Positions 24,891 through 32,717 are shown, counted from the first letter of the stretch. The stretch is DNA of 36,526 nucleotides from Streptomyces sp. MBT53 (GCF_016654115.1 NZ_JAEQAZ010000081.1:1-36526); one strand, 5' to 3'. The notes: generated by a model from the letters alone, not told the origin. Program-made: numbers and translations.

Positions 24891-26564
24891 ATGCGGCTGC
24901 GCGCACTTCTGGACACCGATGCGCTGGGGCTGCGGCTGCTCGGCGGGGCGGACGAGCTGGACCGCACGGTACGCGGGGTGATGACCACCGACCTGCGGGA
25001 CCCCAGCCGCTATCTGTCGGGCGGCGAGCTGGTCCTGACCGGTCTGGCCTGGCGCCGGAACCCGGCCGACTCCGAGCCGTTCGTACGGCTCCTGGTGTCC
25101 GCCGGGGTGGCCGCGCTGGCCGCCGGCGAGGCCGAGCTGGGGCCCGTCCCGGACGACCTCGTGACCGCCTGCGCCAAGCACCGGCTGCCGCTGTTCGCGG
25201 TCAACGAGTCGGTGGCGTTCGCGACGATCACCGAGCACGTCGTACGGCAGGTGTCCGGTGAGCGGGCCGGTGATCTGGCGGCCGTGGTGGACCGGCACCG
25301 GCGGATGATGACCTCGGGCCCGGCGGGCGGCGGCCCGGACGTGGTCCTGGACCTGCTGGGCTCCGACCTCGATCTGCGGGCGTGGGTGCTGTCGCCGACC
25401 GGGCGGCTGATCGCGGGCTCGAAGGTGGCGGGGGCCGCGCTGCCCGTGGACGTGTGCGCCAAGCTGGCCGCCGAGCACCTGGCCGCCGCCCGCACGGGCC
25501 GCCGGGGACCGCACCGGCTGGCGCTGGGGGCGTCGACGTACTCGCTCTTCCCGATCCGCAGCAGCGGGCGTTCGCCGCAGGGCTCGCGGGACGTGCGCGA
25601 GACGGTGCTGTCGGACTGGCTGCTGGCCGTCGAGGCGGACGCCGGGGACTGGCCGGACGAGCGGCTCGATCTGCTCCAGGGCGTCACGCAGCTGATCGCG
25701 GTGGAGCGGGACCGGCGGGACGCGGCGCGCACGGTCCGCAGACGGCTCGCGCAGGAGATCCTGGAGCTGGTCCAGGCGGGTGCCGCGCCGGCCGAGATCG
25801 CCGCGCGGCTGCGGGTCGCCGCGCCCGTACTGCTGCCCGGTCTCGGCGCGGCCCCGCACTGGCAGGTGGTCGTGGCCCGGGTCGAGTGGGAGGGCGGCGA
25901 CATCGAGGCCGGCCCGGTCGCCCAGTCGCTCCTTGAGGAGATCCTGGTCGACCCGCTGGCCACGGGACCGGAGCCCTCCGACCGGATCGCCGTGGCCCAC
26001 TCGGGCGACGAGGCGATCGCGCTCGTACCGCTGCCCGCGGTGTCTGCGGAGCACGACGGCTCCGAGTCCGGGCTCCACGCGGACGTGCTCCTGGAGGCCG
26101 TACGGGATCCGCTGTCGGCCGGGCTCGACGACGACGGGCGGGTGACGCTCGGGGTGAGCGCGGCCGTGCACTCGGCGGAAGGGCTGCGCGGCGCGCTGGA
26201 GGAGGCGCGGCACGCGCGGCGGGTGGCTGCGGCGCGGCCCGGGCGGGTGTGCGCGGCGGGACACCAGGAACTGGCCTCGCACGTGCTGCTCCTCCCCTTC
26301 GTGCCGGACGACGTACGGCGGGCGTTCACCGCGCGGCTCCTGGACCCGCTGCGCGACTACGACCGCAGGCACCGCGCGGAGCTGATTCCGACGCTGGAGG
26401 CGTTCCTGGAGTGCGACGGTTCCTGGACGCGCTGTGCGACCCGGCTGCACCTGCACGTCAACACGCTGCGCTACCGGGTCGGCAGGATCGAGCAGTTGAC
26501 GAGTCGGGACCTCTCGCGCCTTGAGGACAAGCTGGATTTCTTCCTGGCACTGCGGATGAGCTGA
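24891..26564 (+). CDS. PucR-family transcriptional regulator
   Basis: A 557-aa regulator. Residues 1 to about 130 form the PucR N-terminal ligand-binding domain (LRALLDTDALGLRLLGG, then VMTTDLRDPSRYLSGGELVL). A long GGDEF-like/CdaR middle region follows. The C-terminal HTH_30 is at about 495-550 (FLECDGSWTRCATRLHLHVN, then NTLRYRVGRIEQL). Bacillus PucR controls purine catabolism genes in response to purine breakdown intermediates. Divergence from the xanthine dehydrogenase/permease operon makes that operon the obvious target, probably with autoregulation. No good Shine-Dalgarno precedes the ATG at 24891; the start is supported by the family's N-terminus. Confidence 0.92.
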   Translation: MRLRALLDTDALGLRLLGGADELDRTVRGVMTTDLRDPSRYLSGGELVLTGLAWRRNPADSEPFVRLLVSAGVAALAAGEAELGPVPDDLVTACAKHRLPLFAVNESVAFATITEHVVRQVSGERAGDLAAVVDRHRRMMTSGPAGGGPDVVLDLLGSDLDLRAWVLSPTGRLIAGSKVAGAALPVDVCAKLAAEHLAAARTGRRGPHRLALGASTYSLFPIRSSGRSPQGSRDVRETVLSDWLLAVEADAGDWPDERLDLLQGVTQLIAVERDRRDAARTVRRRLAQEILELVQAGAAPAEIAARLRVAAPVLLPGLGAAPHWQVVVARVEWEGGDIEAGPVAQSLLEEILVDPLATGPEPSDRIAVAHSGDEAIALVPLPAVSAEHDGSESGLHADVLLEAVRDPLSAGLDDDGRVTLGVSAAVHSAEGLRGALEEARHARRVAAARPGRVCAAGHQELASHVLLLPFVPDDVRRAFTARLLDPLRDYDRRHRAELIPTLEAFLECDGSWTRCATRLHLHVNTLRYRVGRIEQLTSRDLSRLEDKLDFFLALRMS

Positions 26565-26606
26565 CCCGAAGATCCCACGACTTTGTGAATTCTTTCACCC
26601 ACCCCC

Positions 26607-26636
26607 TTGGCCGGGCCGCCCGATCCGTGCTGAGAT
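26607..26636 (+). promoter_or_regulatory. Candidate promoter for the helical-repeat gene
   Basis: TTGGCC (26607-26612) and TGAGAT (26631-26636) are spaced by 18 bases, a plausible housekeeping-sigma promoter ending about 45 bases before the start codon. A small inverted repeat GTGAATTCTTTCAC (26585-26598) lies just upstream. Confidence 0.3.
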
Positions 26637-26681
26637 GCGGCCACCACTCAACAGCTCAATGGTGTGCTCGGGGAGGGCAAC

Positions 26682-27464
26682 GTGGCGCATTCCGCCATGT
26701 CTGGATACGGAACGACCGAAGGTGACGATCCCCTCCAGACCGCGGTGTGGCGGCTGCGCTCGCGGGCCTGCTGGGTCGACGCGGCGGCACTGCTGCGGCC
26801 CGACACCGCGGCGACGGCCCTCCAGCGGACCGCCCTGTTCGTGGAGCGGTGCCTCTACACCGAGCAGGGCTGGGAAGAGGCCGACGACGCGCTGCGGACG
26901 GCCGAGGCGCTGGCCCACAGCGACGACGAGCGGGGCGCGGCGGCCTGCGAACGCGGATACCTCGCCTACGCGGCCACCCTGCACGGGGTCCGGGACCGGG
27001 CCGACGAGGCGCGGGCCGCGCTCGGACGGGCGGCGGCGCTGATCCCGCCGGGCGGCGGTGGGCGGGCTCTGCTGGACTTCCGGCGGGGGCTGCTCGCGGA
27101 GAACCTGGCACGTTCGCCGCAGGCCGCGCGGGCCGCGTACCGGCGGGCGCACGCGGGGGCCGCCGATCACGCCGACCCGCTGCTGCTGTCGTTCACCTGG
27201 CGTCATCTGGCCGGACTCGCCCTGCGGGACGGGGAGTTGGCGGAGGCCCGGCACGGCTTCGCCGAATCGCTGCGGATCCGGGAGGAGTTGGGCTACCTCG
27301 TCGGTACGGCCCCGGCCCTCGCCTCGCTCGCGGACGCGGAGGTCGAGCCGGAGGCGTCCCGGCTGCGCGAGGAGGCGCGGCGGCTGTTCCGGCTGCTCGG
27401 CGGTGTACCGACGTGGCTGGCACGGCAGTTGGCGGTGCCCGCGCCGGGTGCGGCCACGGCGTAG
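26682..27464 (+). CDS. Alpha-helical TPR-like repeat protein, unknown function
   Basis: A 260-aa, alanine/arginine-rich helical protein. Repeated helix pairs (ALQRTALFVERCLYTEQGWE, ADDALRTAEALAHSDDERGA, AARAAYRRAHAGAADHADPL, GELAEARHGFAESLRIREEL) suggest a TPR-type scaffold. There is no signal peptide or membrane segment. The GTG at 26682 with GGGAGGG 5 bases upstream is preferred over the GTG at 26664. The last codons lie in a direct repeat shared with the end of the next gene. The product is probably a protein-binding cytoplasmic adaptor, but the partner is unknown. Confidence 0.7.
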   Translation: MAHSAMSGYGTTEGDDPLQTAVWRLRSRACWVDAAALLRPDTAATALQRTALFVERCLYTEQGWEEADDALRTAEALAHSDDERGAAACERGYLAYAATLHGVRDRADEARAALGRAAALIPPGGGGRALLDFRRGLLAENLARSPQAARAAYRRAHAGAADHADPLLLSFTWRHLAGLALRDGELAEARHGFAESLRIREELGYLVGTAPALASLADAEVEPEASRLREEARRLFRLLGGVPTWLARQLAVPAPGAATA

Positions 27465-27502
27465 GTGACGGTACCGGGGGCGGGTGCGGCCACGGCGTAG
27501 GT
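27445..27502. repeat. 22-bp perfect direct repeat at converging gene ends
   Basis: The 22 bases at 27445-27466 recur exactly at 27481-27502 (period 36). The first copy holds the TAG stop of the helical-repeat gene; the second ends at the stop of the small membrane-protein gene on the opposite strand. This points to a recent local duplication between the two stop codons. Confidence 0.8.
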
Positions 27503-27771
27503 CAGTTGCCGTCGGCCCGGTTCTGGACGACGTTCACGACGTGGTGGACGAAGTGCAGGACGGACGACCGGAGTTCGGGGTCGCGCGCGACCAGCACCAC
27601 GACGGCGACGAGCAGGAGGAAGCTCAACAGACCGCCGCCGGAACGGGAGTGGCCGCGCCGGGCTCCCGCCTGCGCGGCCCGCATCCCGTCCTCCGCCGCC
27701 CGGCGTGCGGACTGTTCGGCACCTCGCTGCGCTGCCTGTTGTGCGGCCTGTTGGCCGGGATTCGGAAACAT
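27502..27771 (-). CDS. Small membrane protein of unknown function
   Basis: An 89-aa protein. A polar, Gln/Ala/Arg-rich N-terminal half (QQAAQQAAQRGAEQSARRAA, a likely amphipathic or coiled-coil helix) is followed by one hydrophobic segment (LLSFLLLVAVVVLVA, about 49-63) and a short C-terminal tail. I do not recognise a family. The ATG at 27769-27771 has a strong GGGGGAG Shine-Dalgarno about 8 bases upstream, better than the upstream in-frame start at 27798. It converges on the helical-repeat gene and stands alone on its strand. Confidence 0.65.
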   Translation of the reverse strand: MFPNPGQQAAQQAAQRGAEQSARRAAEDGMRAAQAGARRGHSRSGGGLLSFLLLVAVVVLVARDPELRSSVLHFVHHVVNVVQNRADGN

Positions 27772-27899
27772 CGGCGCTCTCCCCCACGGAACGGACATCC
27801 CTTTCCGTGGGGCACGTCACCATCGGCCGGGCGGGTTCCCGTCGGGGCCCACGGTCGCCGGACCCGGACCCGCTCGTGACCGGAGTCACATATTCGGTG

Positions 27900-28706
27900 T
27901 CACTCGACGCCCGCGAAGTGCTCCCGCACCAGCGACTGCGCCACGTCCCACTCCCCCGCGCCCAACGCCTCCAGGAGCGCGAGGTGTTCGGCCGCGTCGG
28001 CCACCAGGTCGGCGCGTCCGCGCGGAACCGGACCGCCGGCCAGCGGCCACTGGGTGCGGCGGTGCAGATCCTCGGCGAGATGGACCAGCTGTTCGTTGCC
28101 GGAGAGAGCGAGGACCGCGCGGTGGAAGGCCCGGTCGGACTCGGCGTAGGTCGCCCGGCACCCGGAGGACGCGGCGCGCACGGTCCCCTCGGCCAGCGGG
28201 CGCAGGTCGGCCCAGCGGGCGGTGGGCACCGTACGGGCGAGCCGCAGCATCACGGGCACCTCGATCAGGGCGCGGATCTCCGCCAGCTCGGCGAGTTCCC
28301 TGGCGCCCCGCTCGACGACGCGGAAACCCCGGTTCGGTACGACCTCGACGGCGCCCTCGGTGGCGAGCTGCTGCATGGCCTCGCGCACGGGCGTGGCGGA
28401 GACGCCGAACCGGTCGCCGAGCGCGGGCGCGGAGTAGACCTCGCCGGGGGTCAGTTCCCCACCGACGAGCGCGGCGCGCAGGGCGTCGAGTATCTGGCCG
28501 CGCACGGAGGGCCGCTGGAGGGTCTGCCGGGGGCGCGGGAACGGCGTCTCACTGTGCGTGTGCTCGCCGCGCACGGCGTCGGTGCCGTCCGCTCGGCCTC
28601 GGTCCCGGTCCACGTCGGCGGCGCGCGGCTGCGGCGGCACCCGTGTTCCTCGGGTACGCGGGTCCGGTATGCCGGTCCCGGCGGAGCCCTGCGCGCCCTG
28701 CTTCAC
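27900..28706 (-). CDS. GntR-family (FCD) transcriptional regulator
   Basis: A 268-aa regulator. A low-complexity, Arg/Pro-rich N-terminal extension of about 65 residues precedes a winged HTH (VRGQILDALRAALVGGELTP, APALGDRFGVSATPVREAMQ, then VEVVPNRGFRVV). After that comes an FCD ligand-binding domain with the D-x4-H type metal motif (ESDRAFHRAVLALSGN) and a final histidine-bearing helix. The effector is unknown; FCD regulators usually bind small carboxylic acids. I chose the GTG at 28704-28706 because a textbook Shine-Dalgarno (GGAGGAGG) sits 5-10 bases upstream, whereas the in-frame start at 28742 has none. It diverges from the FhuF-like gene across 157 bases. Confidence 0.88.
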   Translation of the reverse strand: MKQGAQGSAGTGIPDPRTRGTRVPPQPRAADVDRDRGRADGTDAVRGEHTHSETPFPRPRQTLQRPSVRGQILDALRAALVGGELTPGEVYSAPALGDRFGVSATPVREAMQQLATEGAVEVVPNRGFRVVERGARELAELAEIRALIEVPVMLRLARTVPTARWADLRPLAEGTVRAASSGCRATYAESDRAFHRAVLALSGNEQLVHLAEDLHRRTQWPLAGGPVPRGRADLVADAAEHLALLEALGAGEWDVAQSLVREHFAGVE

Positions 28707-28816
28707 GGGTCCTCCTCCGGACGTGTCGGTACTTGGGGTCATTACGGCTGCTTGTTACTCGTCCGTCAAGCACCTTAGGCGCAGATCGGACTAGTTCAAA
28801 TTGCGGAAGGGGTGGG

Positions 28817-28835
28817 TAAGGTAAGCCTTACCTCT
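28817..28835. promoter_or_regulatory. Iron box (DmdR/IdeR-type operator)
   Basis: TAAGGTAAGCCTTACCTCT is a 19-bp imperfect palindrome matching about 13 of 19 positions of the actinobacterial iron box TTAGGTTAGGCTAACCTAA. It includes the perfect core AGGTAAGCCTTACCT. It lies 28 bases before the FhuF-like start, where an iron-loaded repressor would block transcription. Confidence 0.7.
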
Positions 28836-28863
28836 AAACCAACGGCGAATCGGTGGTCCCGGC

Positions 28864-29712
28864 ATGCCCCTGCCCTCTTCGGCCGTAGCGGACTCGTACG
28901 CCCGCCTCACCGAGGTCGTCCCCGGGCTCGCGATCACCGAACTCCCCCTGGGACAACCGCTCCCCAGCGGTGGCGGCTGGGCCCCGGCGGCCGGGCTGGC
29001 CGCCGGCGGAGCCGACCTGGAGGCGTTCCTGGCCTGGGACGACGCCCAGGTTCTGCGCGACCACGGCCGAGCCGGCCGGCCGGACGTGATAGCCACCTTC
29101 GGTCTGCACCGCTACGCCTGGCCGGCCTGCCTCCTGTTCACCGTGCCCTGGTTCCTGCACCGCCGGGTCCCCCGCCTCCCCGTGAACCACGTCACATACG
29201 ACCGCACCGCCGAGGGCCTCGACATGGGCCACCTGGTCGTGCGCACCGACTCGTTCGCCTGCCTGCCCGGCGACCCGGCGGCGGCGCTGCCCGGTGCGCG
29301 CGTGGTCGCCGACGAGGAGGCGCTGCGCGCGGAGGTGCGGGCCGCCGTCGCCGAGCACATGGAGCCCCTGCTGGCCGGCTTCGGCCCGCGGATGCGACGG
29401 CGGGGCCGCGCCCTGTGGGGCATGGCGACCGACGAGGTCGTGGAGGGGATCTGGTACGTCGCCGATCTCTTCGGCGAACAGCCGCGCGCGGTGCGGGAGT
29501 TGGAGCGGCTGCTGCCCGGCGCGACCAAGCCGTACGTCGGTTCCGCCGCGTTCCGCGAGGTCACGGGCCCGAACGGCGAGGCGTTGCCGACCCGGGACCG
29601 GGCGAGCTGCTGCATGTACTACACGCTGGACGCGCTGGACGCCTGCCCGACCTGTCCCCGCACCTGCGAGGCGGAGCGGGTCACCAAACTGCTGGCCGCC
29701 GCCGCGAGTTGA
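28864..29712 (+). CDS. FhuF-like 2Fe-2S protein (ferric-siderophore reductase type)
   Basis: A 282-aa protein with the hallmark C-terminal FhuF cluster motif C-C-x10-C-x2-C (SCCMYYTLDALDACPTC), plus one further cysteine (PRTC). The middle region has the family's ATFGLHRYAWPACLLFTVPW pattern. FhuF-type proteins reduce ferric iron in siderophores in the cytoplasm. Control by the adjacent iron box fits that job exactly. No siderophore synthesis or uptake genes are in the window, so it acts with systems elsewhere. The ATG at 28864 lacks a strong Shine-Dalgarno. A hairpin terminator lies 12 bases after the stop. Confidence 0.85.
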   Translation: MPLPSSAVADSYARLTEVVPGLAITELPLGQPLPSGGGWAPAAGLAAGGADLEAFLAWDDAQVLRDHGRAGRPDVIATFGLHRYAWPACLLFTVPWFLHRRVPRLPVNHVTYDRTAEGLDMGHLVVRTDSFACLPGDPAAALPGARVVADEEALRAEVRAAVAEHMEPLLAGFGPRMRRRGRALWGMATDEVVEGIWYVADLFGEQPRAVRELERLLPGATKPYVGSAAFREVTGPNGEALPTRDRASCCMYYTLDALDACPTCPRTCEAERVTKLLAAAAS

Positions 29713-29724
29713 GGGACCCTCAGT

Positions 29725-29747
29725 GCGGGGCCCGTTTCCGGGCCCGC
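29725..29747 (+). terminator. Hairpin terminator after the FhuF-like gene
   Basis: GGGCCCG (29728-29734), loop TTTC, and CGGGCCC (29739-29745) form a perfect 7-bp stem, extendable by two pairs with one bulged G. Confidence 0.6.
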
Positions 29748-30014
29748 TAGGATCACCGCGAACGAGACGCCCGCCCGGTTACAGGTGCTTCACAACTTCC
29801 TCACTTGTCGCAGGAACTTTCCGTGGAACCACCCGTACGGGTAGTCTTATTCGAACTCAACTCCCGCCCCTCAAGCGGCAGTTCGAGCAGAAAGCCGCCC
29901 TGGGCATCCCCTTGCACCTCCTTGGCGGCCTCTTGCCCCGAAAACGCCTGAGGGCCGTTGGGATTGGGCCACTATGGCGGGCGTTACGCCCTATCCCAAT
30001 GCAAGGGACCCCAG
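29748..30014 (+). promoter_or_regulatory. Leader and control region of the DUF2637 gene
   Basis: No gene is seen here. It contains a perfect 12-bp palindrome, ACCCGTACGGGT (29831-29842). Just before the start codon is a nested hairpin: outer arms TTGGGAT (29958-29964) and ATCCCAA (29993-29999), inner stem GGGCGT/ACGCCC (29979-29984, 29986-29991). The latter ends 15 bases before the ATG and could mask or expose the ribosome site. Roles are inferred. Confidence 0.4.
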
Positions 30015-31046
30015 ATGAGACTGACCGACATATCGCTTAACTGGCTGCTTCCCGGCGCCGTACTGCTCCTGGGCATGCTGGCGGCGGTTGCGGTGCTCGC
30101 GCGGAGCAAGCGGTCCGGCGGGGAGCACGCGAAAGACGACTCGTGGGAGCGCACGGAGGAGCGCCGCAGGCGCAAGGAGGCCATATACGGCATCGCCTCC
30201 TACGTCCTTCTGTTCTGCTGTGCGGCGGTCGCCGCGGCACTCTCCTTCCACGGACTGGTCGGCTTCGGCCAGGAGAACCTCGGCCTCACCGACGGCTGGG
30301 AGTACCTGGTCCCGTTCGGCCTCGACGGTGCGGCCATGTTCTGCTCCGTCCTCGCGGTCCGCGAGGCCAGCCACGGTGACGCGGCCCTCGGCTCCCGCAT
30401 ACTCGTATGGACGTTCGCGGCCGCTGCCGCCTGGTTCAACTGGGTGCACGCGCCCAGGGGTGTCGACCACGCGGGCGCTCCGCAGTTCTTCTCCGGCATG
30501 TCCCTGTCGGCCGCGGTCCTGTTCGACCGGGCGCTGAAGCAGACCCGTCGTGCCGCGCTGCGCGAGCAGGGTCTCGTGCCGCGTCCGCTGCCGCAGATCC
30601 GTATCGTCCGCTGGCTGCGGGCCCCCCGCGAGACCTACAGCGCCTGGTCGCTGATGCTCCTGGAGAACGTGCGCAGCCTGGACGAGGCGGTCGACGAGGT
30701 GCGCGAGGACAAGGCGAAGAAGGAAGAGACCCGACTGCGCCGCCGCGACCAGCAGCGGATCGAGCGGGCCCAGCTCAAGGCGATAAGCCGGGGCCAGCGC
30801 GGCATCATCGGCCGCCGGACGCCGGAACCGCAGGCCCTGGAGCGCGGCTCCGCCCAGCCTTCCGCGGAGCCTGCTCTATCGACCGGAGAACCGCTGCCAG
30901 TTCGCACGCGTCCCTCACTCCAGCCAGTCCGCGGGGCATCTGACCCGATAACCGTCGATCTCACCGCGGAGGACGACACCATGGCACTGCCGCGGCTCGA
31001 CTCCCTTGAGCGCAAGCTCAAGGACCTGGAGCAGCAGTTCGGCTGA
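30015..31046 (+). CDS. DUF2637 multi-pass membrane protein
   Basis: A 343-aa membrane protein matching the DUF2637 family of actinobacteria, related to plasmid spread (Spd) proteins. The first hydrophobic segment is LNWLLPGAVLLLGMLAAVAV, then a charged linker (ERTEERRRRKEAIYG). Three or four more follow: ASYVLLFCCAAVAAALSFHG, VPFGLDGAAMFCSVLAV, ILVWTFAAAAAWFNWVHAP and FFSGMSLSAAVLFDRAL. The C-terminal ~150 residues are cytoplasmic, highly charged and probably coiled-coil (VDEVREDKAKKEETRLRRRD), ending LDSLERKLKDLEQQFG. Chromosomal copies have been linked to development and DNA transfer in Streptomyces, but no transfer genes are nearby. The ATG at 30015 begins just ahead of the first membrane segment. 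Confidence 0.82.
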   Translation: MRLTDISLNWLLPGAVLLLGMLAAVAVLARSKRSGGEHAKDDSWERTEERRRRKEAIYGIASYVLLFCCAAVAAALSFHGLVGFGQENLGLTDGWEYLVPFGLDGAAMFCSVLAVREASHGDAALGSRILVWTFAAAAAWFNWVHAPRGVDHAGAPQFFSGMSLSAAVLFDRALKQTRRAALREQGLVPRPLPQIRIVRWLRAPRETYSAWSLMLLENVRSLDEAVDEVREDKAKKEETRLRRRDQQRIERAQLKAISRGQRGIIGRRTPEPQALERGSAQPSAEPALSTGEPLPVRTRPSLQPVRGASDPITVDLTAEDDTMALPRLDSLERKLKDLEQQFG

Positions 31047-31076
31047 TCCGGGACCACGAGGTCCGGGACCGGGCGA

Positions 31077-31124
31077 CAACGGGACGGGGACGGAGTCCAA
31101 CTGGACGCCGTCCCCGTCCCGTTG
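31077..31124. terminator. Bidirectional hairpin terminator between converging genes
   Basis: A perfect 17-bp stem, CAACGGGACGGGGACGG (31077-31093) with its complement at 31108-31124, encloses a second small hairpin GTCC-AACT-GGAC. It sits exactly between the stop of the DUF2637 gene and that of the HATPase gene on the other strand, so it can serve both. Confidence 0.85.
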
Positions 31125-31125
31125 C

Positions 31126-31608
31126 TCATGCCGCGTCCGAATCGAGTTCGAACCAGACGGACTTGCCCACCCCGTGGGGCGACACTCCCCAGGCGTCCGC
31201 GAGGGACTGCACCAGGACCAGGCCCCGCCCGTGCGTACCGTCGTCGGCGATCGGTGCGCGCAGTCTGGGCCTCCGTGCCACGAAGTCCCGTACCTCCACG
31301 CGCAGTCCACGCGGTCCGACCGTCGCCGTCAGCACGGCGTCGTGGTCGGTGTGGATCAGCGCGTTGGTGACGAGTTCACTCGTGAGCAGCTCCGCTATCT
31401 CCGATCGTCCCGGCCTCCCCCAGTGCCGTAACAGTTCACGCAACGCCCTGCGTGCTTCGGGCACCGCCCGCAGGTCCGCGCGTCCGAGTCTGCGCCTCAG
31501 TTGAGGCGACTGCGCCGGTTCCATGGCGCTGTCGGCCGTTTCCTCCACCGTTTTCGCCGAGGAGGCCCCGACCGCCATGGGACCGCCCCCTCGTGCTTGC
31601 CTCTTCAT
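31126..31608 (-). CDS. HATPase (anti-sigma/SpoIIAB-like) ATP-binding protein with a TTA codon
   Basis: A 160-aa protein with a GHKL ATPase domain of the RsbW/SpoIIAB-like kind. The N box is ELVTNALIHTD, followed by LRVEVRDF, and the G2 box is GTHGRGLVLVQSLADAWGV. Such stand-alone domains in Streptomyces typically act as anti-sigma factors/serine kinases or partners of PP2C phosphatases. The N-terminal ~40 residues are polar and variable. One leucine (second L of RELLRHW) is encoded by TTA (plus-strand 31429-31431), a codon rare enough in Streptomyces to make translation depend on the bldA tRNA. No cognate sigma factor is adjacent. Confidence 0.85.
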   Translation of the reverse strand: MKRQARGGGPMAVGASSAKTVEETADSAMEPAQSPQLRRRLGRADLRAVPEARRALRELLRHWGRPGRSEIAELLTSELVTNALIHTDHDAVLTATVGPRGLRVEVRDFVARRPRLRAPIADDGTHGRGLVLVQSLADAWGVSPHGVGKSVWFELDSDAA

Positions 31609-31773
31609 GACCCCCGCCTGCGCCGGTTTTCCGGTTCCCTTCCTGCTCGAACATGTTCACGGGGATCCATGCCCTCGTCCGGAACGGGCCAGTCATGTCG
31701 AATCGTCAACGACCAGGTGTTCGGCCATGGTTGGGCCGAATCCGGCGGGGCGGAGGAATCGGGGCCGTTGACG

Positions 31774-31802
31774 TCCGTACGGTCGAACGGCCACCGTACG
31801 GA
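31774..31802. promoter_or_regulatory. Perfect inverted repeat in a 445-base gene-free stretch
   Basis: TCCGTACGGT (31774-31783) and ACCGTACGGA (31793-31802) are perfect inverted arms around a 9-base spacer. Each arm contains the palindrome CCGTACGG. It lies between the secreted-protein stop (32054) and the HATPase start (31608), both on the minus strand. It could terminate the former or act as an operator for the latter. I see no credible gene in the rest of 31609-32053. Confidence 0.45.
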
Positions 31803-32053
31803 GCATGCGGCGCGGGCGGGCCGGCCGGGACGTCCACCCCCTCGATGTCATGGCGTCGGGCGCCGGGACCAGACACCCCGTGCCGTCCTGACCACCGGCG
31901 ATCGCACCGACTGCCGATTCCGGGCTGCCGATCCGGCCGTAGTCCGTGAAGGCGTGGGGCGGTTGGTCCCCCCGAACCTCCCCCAGGGCCCGTCCTCCGC
32001 GAATCTGGCCGGAATCAGCCGCTCAGGAACCGCCAACGGGCCCTCGGCGATGC

Positions 32054-32524
32054 CTACTTGCGGCCGATTCCCTTCGTCCCGATGTGGAAGATCTTGTGGG
32101 TCGTACGGGTCATGTCGACGATCACCTTGGTCGTGTCCCCGCCGCCCCAGGTCAGGGTGATGGCGGCCTCGGTGTAGTCGGTGGTGCCGTTGTCGGTGAC
32201 CTTCCAGCTGAGGGGCGTGTTCTGCGCCTGGAGGACGCCGTCCGCGTGGTTCCTGTCCTCCCATGCCTTCAACTGCTTCAGGTAGGCGGGCGTGAGGTAG
32301 TACGCGCGCAGCTGCTGGGCGAGCTTGCCGCCTCCGCCGTCGAGGTCGCTCTCGGCGTCGACGTAGGCGCCGTAGAAGTCGGCGATGCGGGTGATGTTGT
32401 CGGACGGTGAGCCGCCGACGGTGCGCGGGCCGCCGGCCGAGGCCTGGGCCGCCACGCCCAGCCCGAGGGCGAGGGCGAGGCCGGCGGCGAGGGCGGTACG
32501 GCGCGTGGCCTTCTTGCTGTTCAC
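32054..32524 (-). CDS. Small secreted protein of unknown function
   Basis: A 156-aa protein with a classical signal peptide: basic start (NSKKATRR), hydrophobic core (TALAAGLALALGLGVA) and an AxA cleavage site (AQASA/GG). The mature ~125 residues contain an alpha-helical first half (ITRIADFYGAYVDAESD, AQQLRAYYLTPAYLKQLKAW) and a beta-rich second half (AAITLTWGGGDTTKVIVDMT), without cysteines. The second part resembles small NTF2-like domains, but I cannot assign a family. The GTG at 32522-32524 with GGGGAAA upstream starts exactly at the signal peptide. It diverges from the membrane HTH gene across 193 bases. Confidence 0.78.
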   Translation of the reverse strand: MNSKKATRRTALAAGLALALGLGVAAQASAGGPRTVGGSPSDNITRIADFYGAYVDAESDLDGGGGKLAQQLRAYYLTPAYLKQLKAWEDRNHADGVLQAQNTPLSWKVTDNGTTDYTEAAITLTWGGGDTTKVIVDMTRTTHKIFHIGTKGIGRK

Positions 32525-32717
32525 GTGGTTTCCCCGTTTCGGTTCGGTGCCGTGCGGTGTGGTCTCGTGTGGTCCCTCAGAGCTTCGGCGCGCGGCCCGG
32601 CCGACCGCAATGACCGACACCGACCCCGCAACGGTGGAACCGTCCCACCCCCGCTGACCTCCTCATATGTGGAGTGCCTGGGATGCCGTCCCGGGACGCG
32701 GCGCGCACGGGGGAACG

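Noticed and set aside
28707..28863. Specific operator for the GntR regulator in its divergent promoter region
   Set aside because: Apart from the iron box I could not find a convincing second palindrome.
30015..31046. DUF2637 (Spd-like) gene as evidence of an integrated conjugative element
   Set aside because: No integrase, FtsK-type transfer protein, replication gene, tRNA or attachment repeats were seen; chromosomal copies of this family are common.
31501..32160. A 219-codon plus-strand frame across the gene-free stretch
   Set aside because: Arg/Pro/Ser-rich, overlaps the HATPase and secreted genes, no Shine-Dalgarno at its start and no protein-like pattern.
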